A DNA stretch of 33,065 bases from Minisyncoccota bacterium (GTDB lineage: Bacteria > Patescibacteriota > Minisyncoccia > Phycocordibacterales > UBA9973): NCBI GenBank assembly GCA_025453495.1, contig JALOQM010000002.1, positions 76,680 through 109,744 of the forward strand, written 5' to 3'. The notes below the pieces were generated by a model. That model was not told the origin of the DNA, made no database searches, and was given only the letters and a program-made list of their open reading frames with translations. The translations under genes and the position numbers were made by a program. Below, one piece after another: positions 7,855-15,468 of this stretch; positions within the stretch are counted from its first letter, which is position 1; every line of letters begins with the position of its first letter.

Positions 7855-9516
7855 TTATTTTATTACACTCATGCGGGCGATCTTGCGAGTATCGCATGCG
7901 ATGAGTTCTACGGAGTAGAGTCCTGTCGCCAGGTCTGCTACCGATAGTGTTACTGTTTGTGTACCATAAGGCAGCGTTCCTTCATTTTCCGTCTTCACCA
8001 GTTTTCCTGTTATGTCATATATGTTGACGATGACATCGCCACTTACTAGATGATCAAACACAATTGTTGTTACATCCTGGGTCGGATTGGGAAAGAGGGA
8101 AAAACCAGAAAGTGTGATCGCACCGGTAACGTCTGTTGTCTGTGTGACGGTGATGTTGTCGATGTACAGGTTGTTACCAAAACCGTTTGTAGTCACGAAC
8201 TTCACGTACACATTGTTTATTCCTACAAAGGCATTGAGCGATACATTTTCGTTGCGCCAATCGCTCGAATTCGTCGGTGTCCAGTCAACTGTTGTTGCTA
8301 TCCCAGTTGCAAGAGTTGTACCAGCTTTGTTGTATAGCTGTACCCAACTTGCGCCGCAATTCGTCGAAACAAATATCTGCAAACGCTCGTAATATTGTGC
8401 ATCATAGGGTCGATAGGCAACGTCAAATGTCAACATAGTACTCATTGGATTCGTTAGATTCAATGGTGCCATGATGAGCTCATCGGTTGCCCCGATGTCC
8501 TCGTAATTGAAGGCATCAAACTTGATGCATGGGGTCGGGTTACCAGCTGTGGTCACACGTGAGAGCGTGATTCCTGCATCAGAATTAATGAGCCCCCAAT
8601 CAGTCGGCGGGTAGGCCACAGGGGTAAAATCTTCCATTATTGGTGGCATTACCACCGGGGTCACTTGGCTTACAAATAGCGGATAAGAGGCAGTATTGTT
8701 GTACGGATTGCCGTCAGTGCTACCATTTGGATTGGTTGTGGTGACAGTGAGCGTATGTGCGCCAGCGGTCACAGTCTGTGGTGACAGCGTGATCGCTGTT
8801 GTCCCACCTGCCGAAAGTGTACCGTTCCAGTTGTAGAACTGAGGAGTACCACCATCGATATCAAAGGTAATGTCACAAGACATCAACATGGTACTTACGC
8901 TATTGTTCTTGAGATTGACTACAGGGAATATCGTAGTGCCGCAGTAGAGTGCTTGTGCGTTTACCGGACTCACATCGAGTGGATACGGACAAGTACTGAG
9001 TGCCGCAAGCATCTCTCCCATAGTTACCTGTCCGACCTCATATATGAGGTTGTTAGGGCATACCATGTATACGATAGAAAAATAGTTTACCGCCCAACTT
9101 GTCTGAAATGCGAGTGCCTGCGCCGGAGGTACATCAATTATCGGAAAGGAAACTCCCGTTACCCAATCACCAAGTGTACTGATTCCAGTACCTTGGAGGT
9201 CAGCAAGTGTTGTCGCACCGTCTGCTTCAATATGAAGTACTGTACAAATACTGTCGACGGTACCTGATGGTCCGTGTTCAATATACATGCTGTCGAGCGA
9301 CAGGGAGTTGTAATAATTCCATGCCGGCAATGACCAAGTAGCCGAAATGTTGATAAAAACGGTTTTACCCTGGCCCGTCAATGTGTACAGGTCAACAGTG
9401 TTGCTGTTGATATCACTAAAAGTGAAGTTCGGTGCGATACTTCCGTTTGCAAGTTGTGCAAAGGTTGTGACGCTCATCATGATGAACGAGATGGTTGTGA
9501 CGAAGATTTTTTTCAT
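7855..9516 (-). CDS. Secreted protein with thioredoxin-like domain and type IX sorting tail
   Basis: A 553-residue exported protein of Bacteroidota style. Residues 1-20 form a signal peptide (MKKIFVTTISFIMMSVTTFA, then Q). Residues about 24-175 resemble a TlpA/AhpC thioredoxin fold, but the active site reads W61-S-L-P-A-W66, so both redox Cys are replaced. About 180-280 is an Ig/CARDB-like beta region; about 285-460 resembles a jelly-roll adhesion domain (IMEDFTP...YPPTDWGLIN, then NNVYVKFVTTNGFGNNLYIDNI). The last 80 residues are a type IX secretion sorting domain: FSLFPNPTQD, VNIYDITGKLV, ATGLYSVEL. Such tails direct export and surface anchoring in Bacteroidota. The gene has its own promoter and terminator and is about 47-50% GC in sampled lines, higher than neighbours. 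No secretion machinery is in this window. Confidence 0.9.
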   Translation of the reverse strand: MKKIFVTTISFIMMSVTTFAQLANGSIAPNFTFSDINSNTVDLYTLTGQGKTVFINISATWSLPAWNYYNSLSLDSMYIEHGPSGTVDSICTVLHIEADGATTLADLQGTGISTLGDWVTGVSFPIIDVPPAQALAFQTSWAVNYFSIVYMVCPNNLIYEVGQVTMGEMLAALSTCPYPLDVSPVNAQALYCGTTIFPVVNLKNNSVSTMLMSCDITFDIDGGTPQFYNWNGTLSAGGTTAITLSPQTVTAGAHTLTVTTTNPNGSTDGNPYNNTASYPLFVSQVTPVVMPPIMEDFTPVAYPPTDWGLINSDAGITLSRVTTAGNPTPCIKFDAFNYEDIGATDELIMAPLNLTNPMSTMLTFDVAYRPYDAQYYERLQIFVSTNCGASWVQLYNKAGTTLATGIATTVDWTPTNSSDWRNENVSLNAFVGINNVYVKFVTTNGFGNNLYIDNITVTQTTDVTGAITLSGFSLFPNPTQDVTTIVFDHLVSGDVIVNIYDITGKLVKTENEGTLPYGTQTVTLSVADLATGLYSVELIACDTRKIARMSVIK

Positions 9517-9596
9517 CTTTGCTGTTTTTTGGTTGTGAAATGGTACTTATATTGAATTTATGTATTCTTTCGTGATTATTCACTAAATGTATATTT

Positions 9597-9602
9597 TGTC
9601 AA
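9597..9602 (-). promoter_or_regulatory. -35 box of the type IX cargo gene
   Basis: A perfect TTGACA on the minus strand about 80 bases before the ATG. The best -10 partner, ATAATC or TAATCA at 17-18 bases, is weak. I see no clear Bacteroidota-type TAnnTTTG box, so expression by the resident sigma factor is the simpler reading. Confidence 0.4.
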
Positions 9603-9617
9603 TAGATTCTGGGGTAG

Positions 9618-9650
9618 TAAAAAGCCCACACATAGGTGCGGGCTTTGATT
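9618..9650 (-). terminator. Terminator of the 9667 membrane-protein gene
   Basis: AAAGCCC/GGGCTTT stem with a partly paired 12-base loop. On the minus strand it is followed by a T run. The plus-strand side also carries GATTTTTGA, so it may work both ways. Confidence 0.75.
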
Positions 9651-9666
9651 TTTGATACGTATCTAG

Positions 9667-10923
9667 TTACTTCAGCAAAAGGATAACCAATATGATTACT
9701 GTTGCTAAAAGTCCAATACATACCGCAAAGAGCGTCTTAAATTGTCTCTTCCAACAAGGAAGAGCATCAAACGCTTTCCAGCAAGCACAAAAAGTTTCGT
9801 ACTTGCTTTTGAAAAATGTGCAGATTTTTTTGCACAATGAAATAATTTTTTCCCATATCCGTACCCAGAAAAGTACGATAACAGAAAATACTGTACTGCT
9901 TCTTGAAGCCATGTAATAGGCTCTAAAGAGAACAAAGTATATTACTGCAATAATTAGGAGTGCAGCTAACAGATCACGCACAAAATAGAGCACTACTCCA
10001 GCAATAAGTACCAGACAAACACCCCGAACCGCAATAAAGAAATACCGAAGGGACCTTTTCACTGACTTCGGATCAGTATTCCCTTTACGCAGCAAATACA
10101 GCAGATTGGCTAACTTCCAGAGGCCAATAATCCCAAAAGTGAGAAGAGAAAGCCAAAGAGGAAATATTACCGGAGCAGTCGTGGTTTGAATCACAACACG
10201 TTCACTGATGGTGGTAACGTTTGCCACTACGTAACGCATAGCATTCAATTTTTCAGGATGCAGTACCGCATCATTTGCTTCAACTGTGTCAGGGAATTGT
10301 ATTTCCTCTGATCTGATTGAATCAACTGGTATGTTGTACTTCATGAGATATGCGCCAACACGATTCGCTCGCTCTTGTGCTATTTGCTCATTTTCTGATT
10401 CAAATACACCAGGTTGTACAGAATTTTTAAATCCATACTTTGCTGCTTCAGGTGAAGCAGTAGCGAACAGTAATGTGACGCGTGCAGTCGGTTTTGCAGT
10501 TTGGCGCATCTTTGGGTTTGCCGCTTTGCGAACAGCAGCTGATGTACCATCATAATCTAAAGCATAGTTAATGTTTGGATTGTCTAAAATTTTGCTTATT
10601 TCGTAAGCAATTTTTTTGGCGACATTCTCTTCTGCTGTTGCATCAGTTGGTGGAACCAAAACGAATTTTTTGGCACAGGGATACTGTACCTTAAATTTGT
10701 AGTGCTCAGTATCTTTGACAATACTTTGCACTTCTGCCTGCATCGGGGAGAGTAGCCCCCATGGATTAAACTGTGTACCCGAATCGTCTGTCGCTTGGAA
10801 ACGAGTATACCATTCAGTGGTGTCACCGAGTGACGCGCGGTGAGTATTCCAGCCAATAAAACTGAACATACAGATGAACGTAGCCAATACGCAGAGTATT
10901 GAAAATAGAGCAGTTTTTTTCAT
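9667..10923 (-). CDS. Membrane protein with OmpA-like extracytoplasmic domain
   Basis: A 418-residue protein of unknown role. It opens with a signal anchor (ALFSILCVLATFICMFSFIGW), followed by about 220 exported residues. Within these, the stretch ending NEQIAQERANRVGAYLMKYN, then IPVDSIRSEEIQFPD and MRYVVANVTT, has the spacing of an OmpA C-terminal peptidoglycan-binding domain (helix with Arg-Ala, then a final beta strand), though the usual GHTD strand is degraded. The C-terminal 170 residues hold about five membrane helices separated by short, basic loops, with several Cys in the last loop. OmpA-like domain first and polytopic membrane part last is an unusual order. It may tie the membrane to the wall, which is inference. 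Confidence 0.75.
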   Translation of the reverse strand: MKKTALFSILCVLATFICMFSFIGWNTHRASLGDTTEWYTRFQATDDSGTQFNPWGLLSPMQAEVQSIVKDTEHYKFKVQYPCAKKFVLVPPTDATAEENVAKKIAYEISKILDNPNINYALDYDGTSAAVRKAANPKMRQTAKPTARVTLLFATASPEAAKYGFKNSVQPGVFESENEQIAQERANRVGAYLMKYNIPVDSIRSEEIQFPDTVEANDAVLHPEKLNAMRYVVANVTTISERVVIQTTTAPVIFPLWLSLLTFGIIGLWKLANLLYLLRKGNTDPKSVKRSLRYFFIAVRGVCLVLIAGVVLYFVRDLLAALLIIAVIYFVLFRAYYMASRSSTVFSVIVLFWVRIWEKIISLCKKICTFFKSKYETFCACWKAFDALPCWKRQFKTLFAVCIGLLATVIILVILLLK

Positions 10924-10986
10924 GGTGCTGACGTGAGGGCGCCCCCTTTTGTGGATATGTGAGTTTTTTTAAGGATTTCTAGTCTT

Positions 10987-11015
10987 ATTATACACTATTA
11001 CAATATATATGTCAA
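10987..11015 (-). promoter_or_regulatory. Consensus sigma-70 promoter of the 9667 gene
   Basis: Minus-strand TTGACA, exactly 17 bases, then TATAAT: a perfect match at both boxes. The expected start lies about 55 bases before the ATG at 10923. It is the strongest promoter by consensus in the window. Confidence 0.85.
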
Positions 11016-11039
11016 GCATACAAAACACTGTCATTTCTA

Positions 11040-11045
11040 TATAAT
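11040..11045 (+). promoter_or_regulatory. -10 box of gatB
   Basis: TATAAT ends eight bases before the gatB ATG, giving a leader of at most two or three bases. Confidence 0.55.
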
Positions 11046-11053
11046 TCAAGATA

Positions 11054-12478
11054 ATGACTCCCAAATATACACTTACTGTCGGTCTCGAAATTCACGTTGA
11101 ACTCAAGACATCGACCAAAATGTTTTGCAATTGCAAGAATGATCCAGAAGAAAAAACTCCGAATAGAAATATTTGTCCGGTGTGTATGGCGCATCCTGGT
11201 ACTTTGCCAGTCATAAACAAGCAAGCTGTCGAAAACGTCATCATGGTCGGTCTTGCGCTTGACTCAAAGATAGCTGACTTTACAGAATTCGATCGAAAAA
11301 ATTACTTTTATCCTGATATTCCAAAGGGCTATCAGATTAGTCAGTACAAGTACCCAATCGTTTCTGGTGGTTCACTTGCTGGTGTTGCGATTACTCGCGT
11401 ACATCTTGAAGAAGACACCGCGACAAGTAAGCACGACCGCGGAGAATATTCACTTATTGATTTCAACCGGGCTGGTGTGCCACTTATGGAACTTGTGACA
11501 GAGCCAGTTATCCATGACACAGAAAGTATTGTTCGCTTCGGCAAAGAGTTGCAACTACTCCTGCGGTATCTTGGTGTGTCTGACGCAGATATGGAGAAGG
11601 GGCAGATGCGTGTTGAAGTTAATGTCTCAATTTCTCCAGATCCGACAAAGCCAAGTAAAACATATGTCGAGCTCAAGAATATCAATTCATTTCAGTCTGC
11701 AAAGCGTGCGGCAGAGTATGAAATAGAGCGCATGACTGAGCTTTGGGACGCAGGAAGACAAGATGAAATCGTCAAAGAAACACGTGGCTGGGATGAGACG
11801 AAGCAAAAAACATTTTCTCAGCGGCGCAAGGAGGATTCGCATGACTATCGTTATTTCCCGGATCCGGATTTGCCGAAGCTCAAGCTCTCGGAAGTGTTTG
11901 ATCTTGCAGCGCTTCGGAGTGAATTGCCTGAATTGCCGGAAGCGAAGCGCGCGCGCTATGCGAAAGAGTTTGGCATCAAGGTGGAGGATATCGAGATATA
12001 CGTTGGCAATTTAGTGCTCTCAAAATTTTTTGAAGCTGTAGCTGCTTTGCTTCAAAATAATCAGGAAAAAATAAAAATTGCTTCTAATTACATAACATCA
12101 GATCTCGTGGGTTATTTAAAAAATACTCCTAATGCAAGGATACCTACCCCTCAAGGTTTTGCTAAGCTTATTGAAATGGGAAGTCAGGGTTTGGTTTCAT
12201 CTAGAGGAGTAAAAGATATTTTAGGAGAAATGGTGATCAGCGATGATACTCCAATGAATATTGCAAAGAAAAAAGGTTTATTGCAAATAAGTAATGAAGA
12301 TGATCTTAGAGGTTTGGTTCAGAGGATAGTTTTAGGTAACGAAAAAGTAGTCGCCGAGTACAAGGCGGGGAAGGAGTCGGCGATGCAATTCTTTGTCGGG
12401 CAGGTCATGCGCGAAACAAAAGGAGCAGCCAATCCGGCGGTAACACAAAAATTGATACGGGATATTTTGGCAAAATAA
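11054..12478 (+). CDS. gatB: Asp/Glu-tRNA amidotransferase subunit B
   Basis: GatB is the ATP-dependent kinase and tRNA-binding subunit of the GatCAB complex, which converts Asp-tRNA(Asn) or Glu-tRNA(Gln) to the amide form. The 474 residues match the family length. Visible hallmarks are VGLEIHVELKTSTKMFC, the CPVCMAHPG zinc motif with the paired N-terminal Cys (CNCK), KNYFYPDIPKGYQISQY, HLEEDTATSKH, DFNRAGVPLMELVTEP, and the helical YqeY-like tail with NAVTQKLI-type ending. GatA and GatC are not adjacent. The gene shows an internal composition step: about 52% GC up to 12000, about 34% from 12001 to 12340, and about 57% in the next 60 bases, while the protein stays intact. Confidence 0.96.
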   Translation: MTPKYTLTVGLEIHVELKTSTKMFCNCKNDPEEKTPNRNICPVCMAHPGTLPVINKQAVENVIMVGLALDSKIADFTEFDRKNYFYPDIPKGYQISQYKYPIVSGGSLAGVAITRVHLEEDTATSKHDRGEYSLIDFNRAGVPLMELVTEPVIHDTESIVRFGKELQLLLRYLGVSDADMEKGQMRVEVNVSISPDPTKPSKTYVELKNINSFQSAKRAAEYEIERMTELWDAGRQDEIVKETRGWDETKQKTFSQRRKEDSHDYRYFPDPDLPKLKLSEVFDLAALRSELPELPEAKRARYAKEFGIKVEDIEIYVGNLVLSKFFEAVAALLQNNQEKIKIASNYITSDLVGYLKNTPNARIPTPQGFAKLIEMGSQGLVSSRGVKDILGEMVISDDTPMNIAKKKGLLQISNEDDLRGLVQRIVLGNEKVVAEYKAGKESAMQFFVGQVMRETKGAANPAVTQKLIRDILAK

Positions 12479-12515
12479 ATCCCCTATATTCGTTGTCTTG
12501 AACATAGGAGATTTT

Positions 12516-12542
12516 TCGAGCGATAGATGCTCGGCTTTTTAT
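12516..12542 (+). terminator. Terminator after gatB
   Basis: CGAGC/GCTCG stem with a seven-base loop followed by GCTTTTT. The T run overlaps the stop codon of the convergent 12539 gene. Confidence 0.65.
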
Positions 12543-12868
12543 GCAACTTTCCGGAGAATGGCACTCGGCTCTTCCTGTTTAATGGTGCCGTATTTCGGAT
12601 TTCCAGCAGTGCGCTTGCTCCATACCGGATGATTTTTCGGCGCCGGTCGGCGTGAGGGCTTTACTTCTTTTTCAAGCATATCCCAAGGTATGGATATGGA
12701 TAAAAGACTTATCAATCCACAGATTGCTGTAGTGATTTCTGAACCTGTTTTACTGAGCATCTGTTCAGGGATTTGTCCTTTGAAAATTAAAATGATTGCG
12801 CAGTTCGCACCTGCAGCAATGAGTAGCAGGACAGCTCCTGTCACTTTGCGCTTTAGTTTTGCATTCAT
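12539..12868 (-). CDS. Small membrane protein, 109 aa
   Basis: Unrecognised. Two hydrophobic helices, VTGAVLLLIAAGANCAIILIF and ITTAICGLISLLSISIPW, are separated by a short loop and followed by a 50-residue basic, proline-rich tail (KPSRRPAPKNHPVW, then SKRTAGNPKYG) that would lie in the cytoplasm by the positive-inside rule. No signal cleavage site. It is convergent with gatB and divergent from gapA, with its own promoter, so it is probably a single-gene unit. Confidence 0.65.
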   Translation of the reverse strand: MNAKLKRKVTGAVLLLIAAGANCAIILIFKGQIPEQMLSKTGSEITTAICGLISLLSISIPWDMLEKEVKPSRRPAPKNHPVWSKRTAGNPKYGTIKQEEPSAILRKVA

Positions 12869-12901
12869 GTTTTGAGTTTTTTTATGTTCAAACTACTATT
12901 T

Positions 12902-12929
12902 ATAATAGCATATAATATATATATGTCAA
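12902..12929 (-). promoter_or_regulatory. Promoter of the 12539 membrane-protein gene
   Basis: Minus-strand TTGACA, 16 bases, then TATTAT; the predicted leader is under 30 bases. It is back-to-back with the gapA promoter in a TA-rich spacer. Confidence 0.6.
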
Positions 12930-12953
12930 ATATCTGAACTAGATAAAAATATT

Positions 12954-12962
12954 TGCTATACT
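12954..12962 (+). promoter_or_regulatory. Extended -10 promoter, leaderless gapA mRNA
   Basis: TGC-TATACT, then exactly six bases, then the gapA ATG. No ribosome-binding motif is present. Confidence 0.7.
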
Positions 12963-12968
12963 AATACT

Positions 12969-14006
12969 ATGAAAAAAATCAGAGTAGCAATAAATGGATT
13001 CGGTAGAATCGGCAGAGCATTCTTCAAACTTGCGTTTGAACGTCCAGAAATAGAAATAGTGGCAGTCAATGATCTTGGTGATCTCGATAATCTCGCGTAC
13101 CTTCTCAAGTACGACACAGTGTATCGTACTAGCAACCTGAAAGTTAGCACCTCAGTCTCACCTGAGCCTGCTTTTATCGTTGATGGAAATAAGGTGCTGT
13201 ATCTGAGTCAAAAAGATCCTGCACAACTTCCTTGGAAAGATTTGGCTATTGATGTTGTTGTCGAATCAAGTGGTTTTTTTGCAAGCTATACGGGTTCCGA
13301 AGCACATATACAAGCTGGCGCAAAAAAAGTCGTCATCACTGCACCGACGAAAGACGAACCAACAGAAGCTATTGCTGGCGCCACAATTCTTCTTGGTGTA
13401 AATGAAGAAAAATTCAAAGGCTCTATCATCACTTCAAATGCGTCATGTACGACAAATGCTGCATCTCCAGTAATTGCCATTTTGCATGAATCAATCGGTA
13501 TCGAGAAAGCGATTTTGAATACAGTGCACGGTTATACTGCGACGCAAGCACTTGTAGATAGTCCAGCAGGGAAAAAGGGGTATCGTGAAGGCCGAGCAGC
13601 TGCCGAAAATATAATCCCTTCATCAACTGGCGCGGCGATCGCTGTGACAAAAGCATTTCCAGCTCTGACAGGACTTTTTGACGGTGTTTCTATACGTGTA
13701 CCAGTACCCGCAGGTTCAATCGCCGACATTACATTTATTGCCAAGCGCCCGACGACAAAAGAAGAAGTAAATGAGCTTCTCAAACAGGCGAGCATGGATC
13801 CGCGTTGGAAAAATATTTTTACAGTTACTGAAGATCAGATAGTCTCTTCAGATATTCTCGGCAGCCAATATGCATCAATTGCTGATCTAGAAATGACACG
13901 AGTTGTCGGCGGGACACTTGTAAAAGTGCTTGCATGGTACGACAACGAAATGGGGTATACAAGAACCCTCGTGGATCATGTCGTTAAGGCGGGAGAGATG
14001 ATTTAA
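12969..14006 (+). CDS. gapA: Glyceraldehyde-3-phosphate dehydrogenase
   Basis: Type I GAPDH, which oxidises glyceraldehyde 3-phosphate to 1,3-bisphosphoglycerate. The NAD-binding loop NGFGRIGR is at residues 9-16, with Asp35 in VAVNDLGD suggesting NAD rather than NADP preference. The catalytic motif SNASCTTNAASP places the nucleophile at Cys160; the base His lies in the TVHGYTATQ strand. The phosphate-site IIPSSTGAA and the terminal WYDNEMGYTRTLVDH motif are intact. At 345 residues the protein is of normal length. It is transcribed alone and is the first of several sugar-metabolism genes within 7.5 kb. Confidence 0.97.
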   Translation: MKKIRVAINGFGRIGRAFFKLAFERPEIEIVAVNDLGDLDNLAYLLKYDTVYRTSNLKVSTSVSPEPAFIVDGNKVLYLSQKDPAQLPWKDLAIDVVVESSGFFASYTGSEAHIQAGAKKVVITAPTKDEPTEAIAGATILLGVNEEKFKGSIITSNASCTTNAASPVIAILHESIGIEKAILNTVHGYTATQALVDSPAGKKGYREGRAAAENIIPSSTGAAIAVTKAFPALTGLFDGVSIRVPVPAGSIADITFIAKRPTTKEEVNELLKQASMDPRWKNIFTVTEDQIVSSDILGSQYASIADLEMTRVVGGTLVKVLAWYDNEMGYTRTLVDHVVKAGEMI

Positions 14007-14014
14007 ACAAAAAT

Positions 14015-14056
14015 AAAAAAGCAGCTTTAGAAATGTTCTAAAGCTGCTGGTTTTTG
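14015..14056 (+). terminator. Terminator after gapA
   Basis: A 12-base-pair perfect stem, GCAGCTTTAGAA with its complement and an ATG loop, then TGG and TTTTT. A run of A on the left side would let it work in reverse as well, ending the minus-strand pair. Confidence 0.85.
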
Positions 14057-14190
14057 CCTTTTCCTATCTTTTTTTGAAAAAGTCGTTTACTTACTCCAAA
14101 ATGTTTTAAGTTTTGGAGTAAGTATTCTGGTGGTAAAATCCTTCTTTCTCTATACAGGGGTCGAGGATGATTTTCGTCGTCATTATACAT
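14038..14190 (-). CDS. Small basic protein, 50 aa
   Basis: A short open frame missed by length cut-offs. It starts eight bases after the stop of the upstream minus-strand gene, with GGA between stop and ATG, which suggests translational coupling. The product is very basic and partly helical: MYNDDENHPRPLYRERR, then ILPPEYLLQNLKHFGVSKRL and FQKKIGKGKNQQL. It could be a small nucleic-acid-binding or ribosome-associated peptide; no family recognised. The 3' part overlaps the gapA terminator stem, and the 13-base hairpin at 14089-14123 lies inside the frame. Confidence 0.45.
   Translation of the reverse strand: MYNDDENHPRPLYRERRILPPEYLLQNLKHFGVSKRLFQKKIGKGKNQQL
14089..14123. repeat. 13-bp perfect inverted repeat
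   Basis: ACTTACTCCAAAA and its complement enclose a nine-base loop. No T run follows directly on either strand, so it is not a clear terminator. It may be an RNA hairpin within the small minus-strand frame. Confidence 0.5.
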
Positions 14191-14198
14191 AATTTTCC

Positions 14199-14795
14199 CT
14201 ACATATTTTTTTTCAATGAGTATGGTAAGGTGTTGGCATTGTAAACCATCAATTTTTTCTGGTCTACAACTGCCTTGCGTCCAGTTCTCAATTTAATCCA
14301 TACTCGATATTCCTGCGTAACAGCTTCAAGAACTTTTTCAGTTTGGCTTCTGATCCTTTCCCATTCTTCCCCTTCCTTCCTTGCTCTTATTTGATAGTCC
14401 TTTCTTGATTGGATTTCTTTTGGGAGCTTTGTTTCGAGAAGATAAGAAAAAATAGGTCGGAAGACTTCACTCTCTAGTAAAGAAGAGTCTGCAGGAATTT
14501 TCTGATCTTTGTGATTCTTTTTCCAGCAGTAACGTGTAGAAAAGTTTTTGCTGCAGTCAATTATTTCCCATGGAAAACTACTGACTTCGTGAGAAATTTC
14601 CAAAATACGGAAATTATTGTGGTGTGCTCGACCAGAAATGACTGTTATCATTTGTGATTCATCTATGAGTATGGCAATATTTTGTATGCCATACTCTGTT
14701 CTTCCTGTGTTGGAAAGTGCATAACGCGCATGGCATATTTTTTCATGGCTATTGGTTTTTAAAAATGAAAGCGGTGGAAGCACGAGACACAGCAC
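14199..14795 (-). CDS. Hypothetical protein, up to 198 aa
   Basis: Unrecognised and AT-rich. The credible part begins near RYALSNTGRTEYGIQNIAIL and includes a beta-rich segment (ILIDESQMITVISGRAHH), an aromatic stretch (VSSFPWEIIDCSKNF) and a long charged helix (KEGEEWERIRSQTEKVLEAV) before a final QEYRVWIKLRTG strand. No membrane segment or catalytic motif. The start is uncertain: the only standard codon that includes the whole frame is a GTG at 14795, and the first in-frame ATG is 48 codons later. It is followed by the 50-aa frame in the same direction. Confidence 0.5.
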   Translation of the reverse strand: MLCLVLPPLSFLKTNSHEKICHARYALSNTGRTEYGIQNIAILIDESQMITVISGRAHHNNFRILEISHEVSSFPWEIIDCSKNFSTRYCWKKNHKDQKIPADSSLLESEVFRPIFSYLLETKLPKEIQSRKDYQIRARKEGEEWERIRSQTEKVLEAVTQEYRVWIKLRTGRKAVVDQKKLMVYNANTLPYSLKKNM

Positions 14796-14963
14796 TCTCG
14801 CTTAGCGTCATGTCGAGAGCTAGCTAACTCTGACCTTTTGACCAGTGTAATGCTTGTCTGGCTGCTTTCCACCGTTATTTTTGACGCTCAAAAAATTATT
14901 TCAGCTTGTATTATATACTTGTCAAGTATCTAGAAAAAGATAAGAATTTATTCTTGAATTCTA
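14796..14963. other. Intergenic region with inverted repeats
   Basis: No gene seen. It holds CTCTCG/CGAGAG repeats at 14795-14800 and 14814-14819, an operator-like perfect palindrome ATACTTG-T-CAAGTAT at 14915-14929, and AAGAATTTATTCTT at 14942-14955. The last two lie within 65 bases of the rpiB start and could be regulator sites for the sugar operon; that is inference. Confidence 0.4.
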
Positions 14964-14972
14964 TGATATATT
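14964..14972 (+). promoter_or_regulatory. Extended -10 promoter, leaderless rpiB mRNA
   Basis: TGA-TATATT, then exactly six bases, then the rpiB ATG. The palindrome at 14915-14929 lies just upstream. Confidence 0.6.
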
Positions 14973-14978
14973 TAATTT

Positions 14979-15434
14979 ATGAAAATCTACTTCGCTTCAG
15001 ATCACGCAGGATATGAGCTCAAAGAGCGGTTGAAGCCGTTTGTGATAAACCTTGGATATGAAGTCGAAGATCTTGGACCAGATAGGTACATCGAGACTGA
15101 TGACTATCCAGACACCTGCCTGCCAGCAGCAAGAGCAGTGGTAGCCAATCCTGGCACTTGTGCCATTATCATTGGTGGCTCAGGACAAGGTGAAGGGATT
15201 GTCGCAAATCGCATCCATGGTGTCCGTGCGGCTGTTTACTATGGCGGCACACTCGATATTATTCGCATCACGCGCGAGCACAATGACGCCAATGTGCTCG
15301 CGCTCGGCGCACGCTTCCTTATGGAAGACGAGGCGCAGTATGCGGTCAATCTTTTCCTTACAACGAAATATACTGGTGATGAGCGGCACGTAAGAAGAAT
15401 AAAAAAAATAGAACTACTATCTTCGGATAACTAG
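14979..15434 (+). CDS. rpiB: Ribose-5-phosphate isomerase B
   Basis: RpiB interconverts ribose 5-phosphate and ribulose 5-phosphate. The 151-residue product has the N-terminal ASDHAGYELKERL motif and, at 66-76, IGGSGQGEGIVAN. In the E. coli enzyme this loop carries a catalytic Cys; here it is Gly, and a Glu (Glu72) follows, as in the Mycobacterium tuberculosis enzyme, where Glu serves as the base. REHNDANVLALGAR binds the phosphate end. It leads a row of four genes: rpiB, epimerase and two transketolase halves. Confidence 0.94.
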   Translation: MKIYFASDHAGYELKERLKPFVINLGYEVEDLGPDRYIETDDYPDTCLPAARAVVANPGTCAIIIGGSGQGEGIVANRIHGVRAAVYYGGTLDIIRITREHNDANVLALGARFLMEDEAQYAVNLFLTTKYTGDERHVRRIKKIELLSSDN

Positions 15435-15468
15435 TATTTTGTTATTGAGAATCTAGTTGTAAAAAGTT

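Noticed and set aside
7346-7904. Plus-strand open frames across the zinc-ribbon region
   Set aside because: They overlap the minus-strand frame with paired Cys motifs, contain the terminators and lack protein-like patterns.
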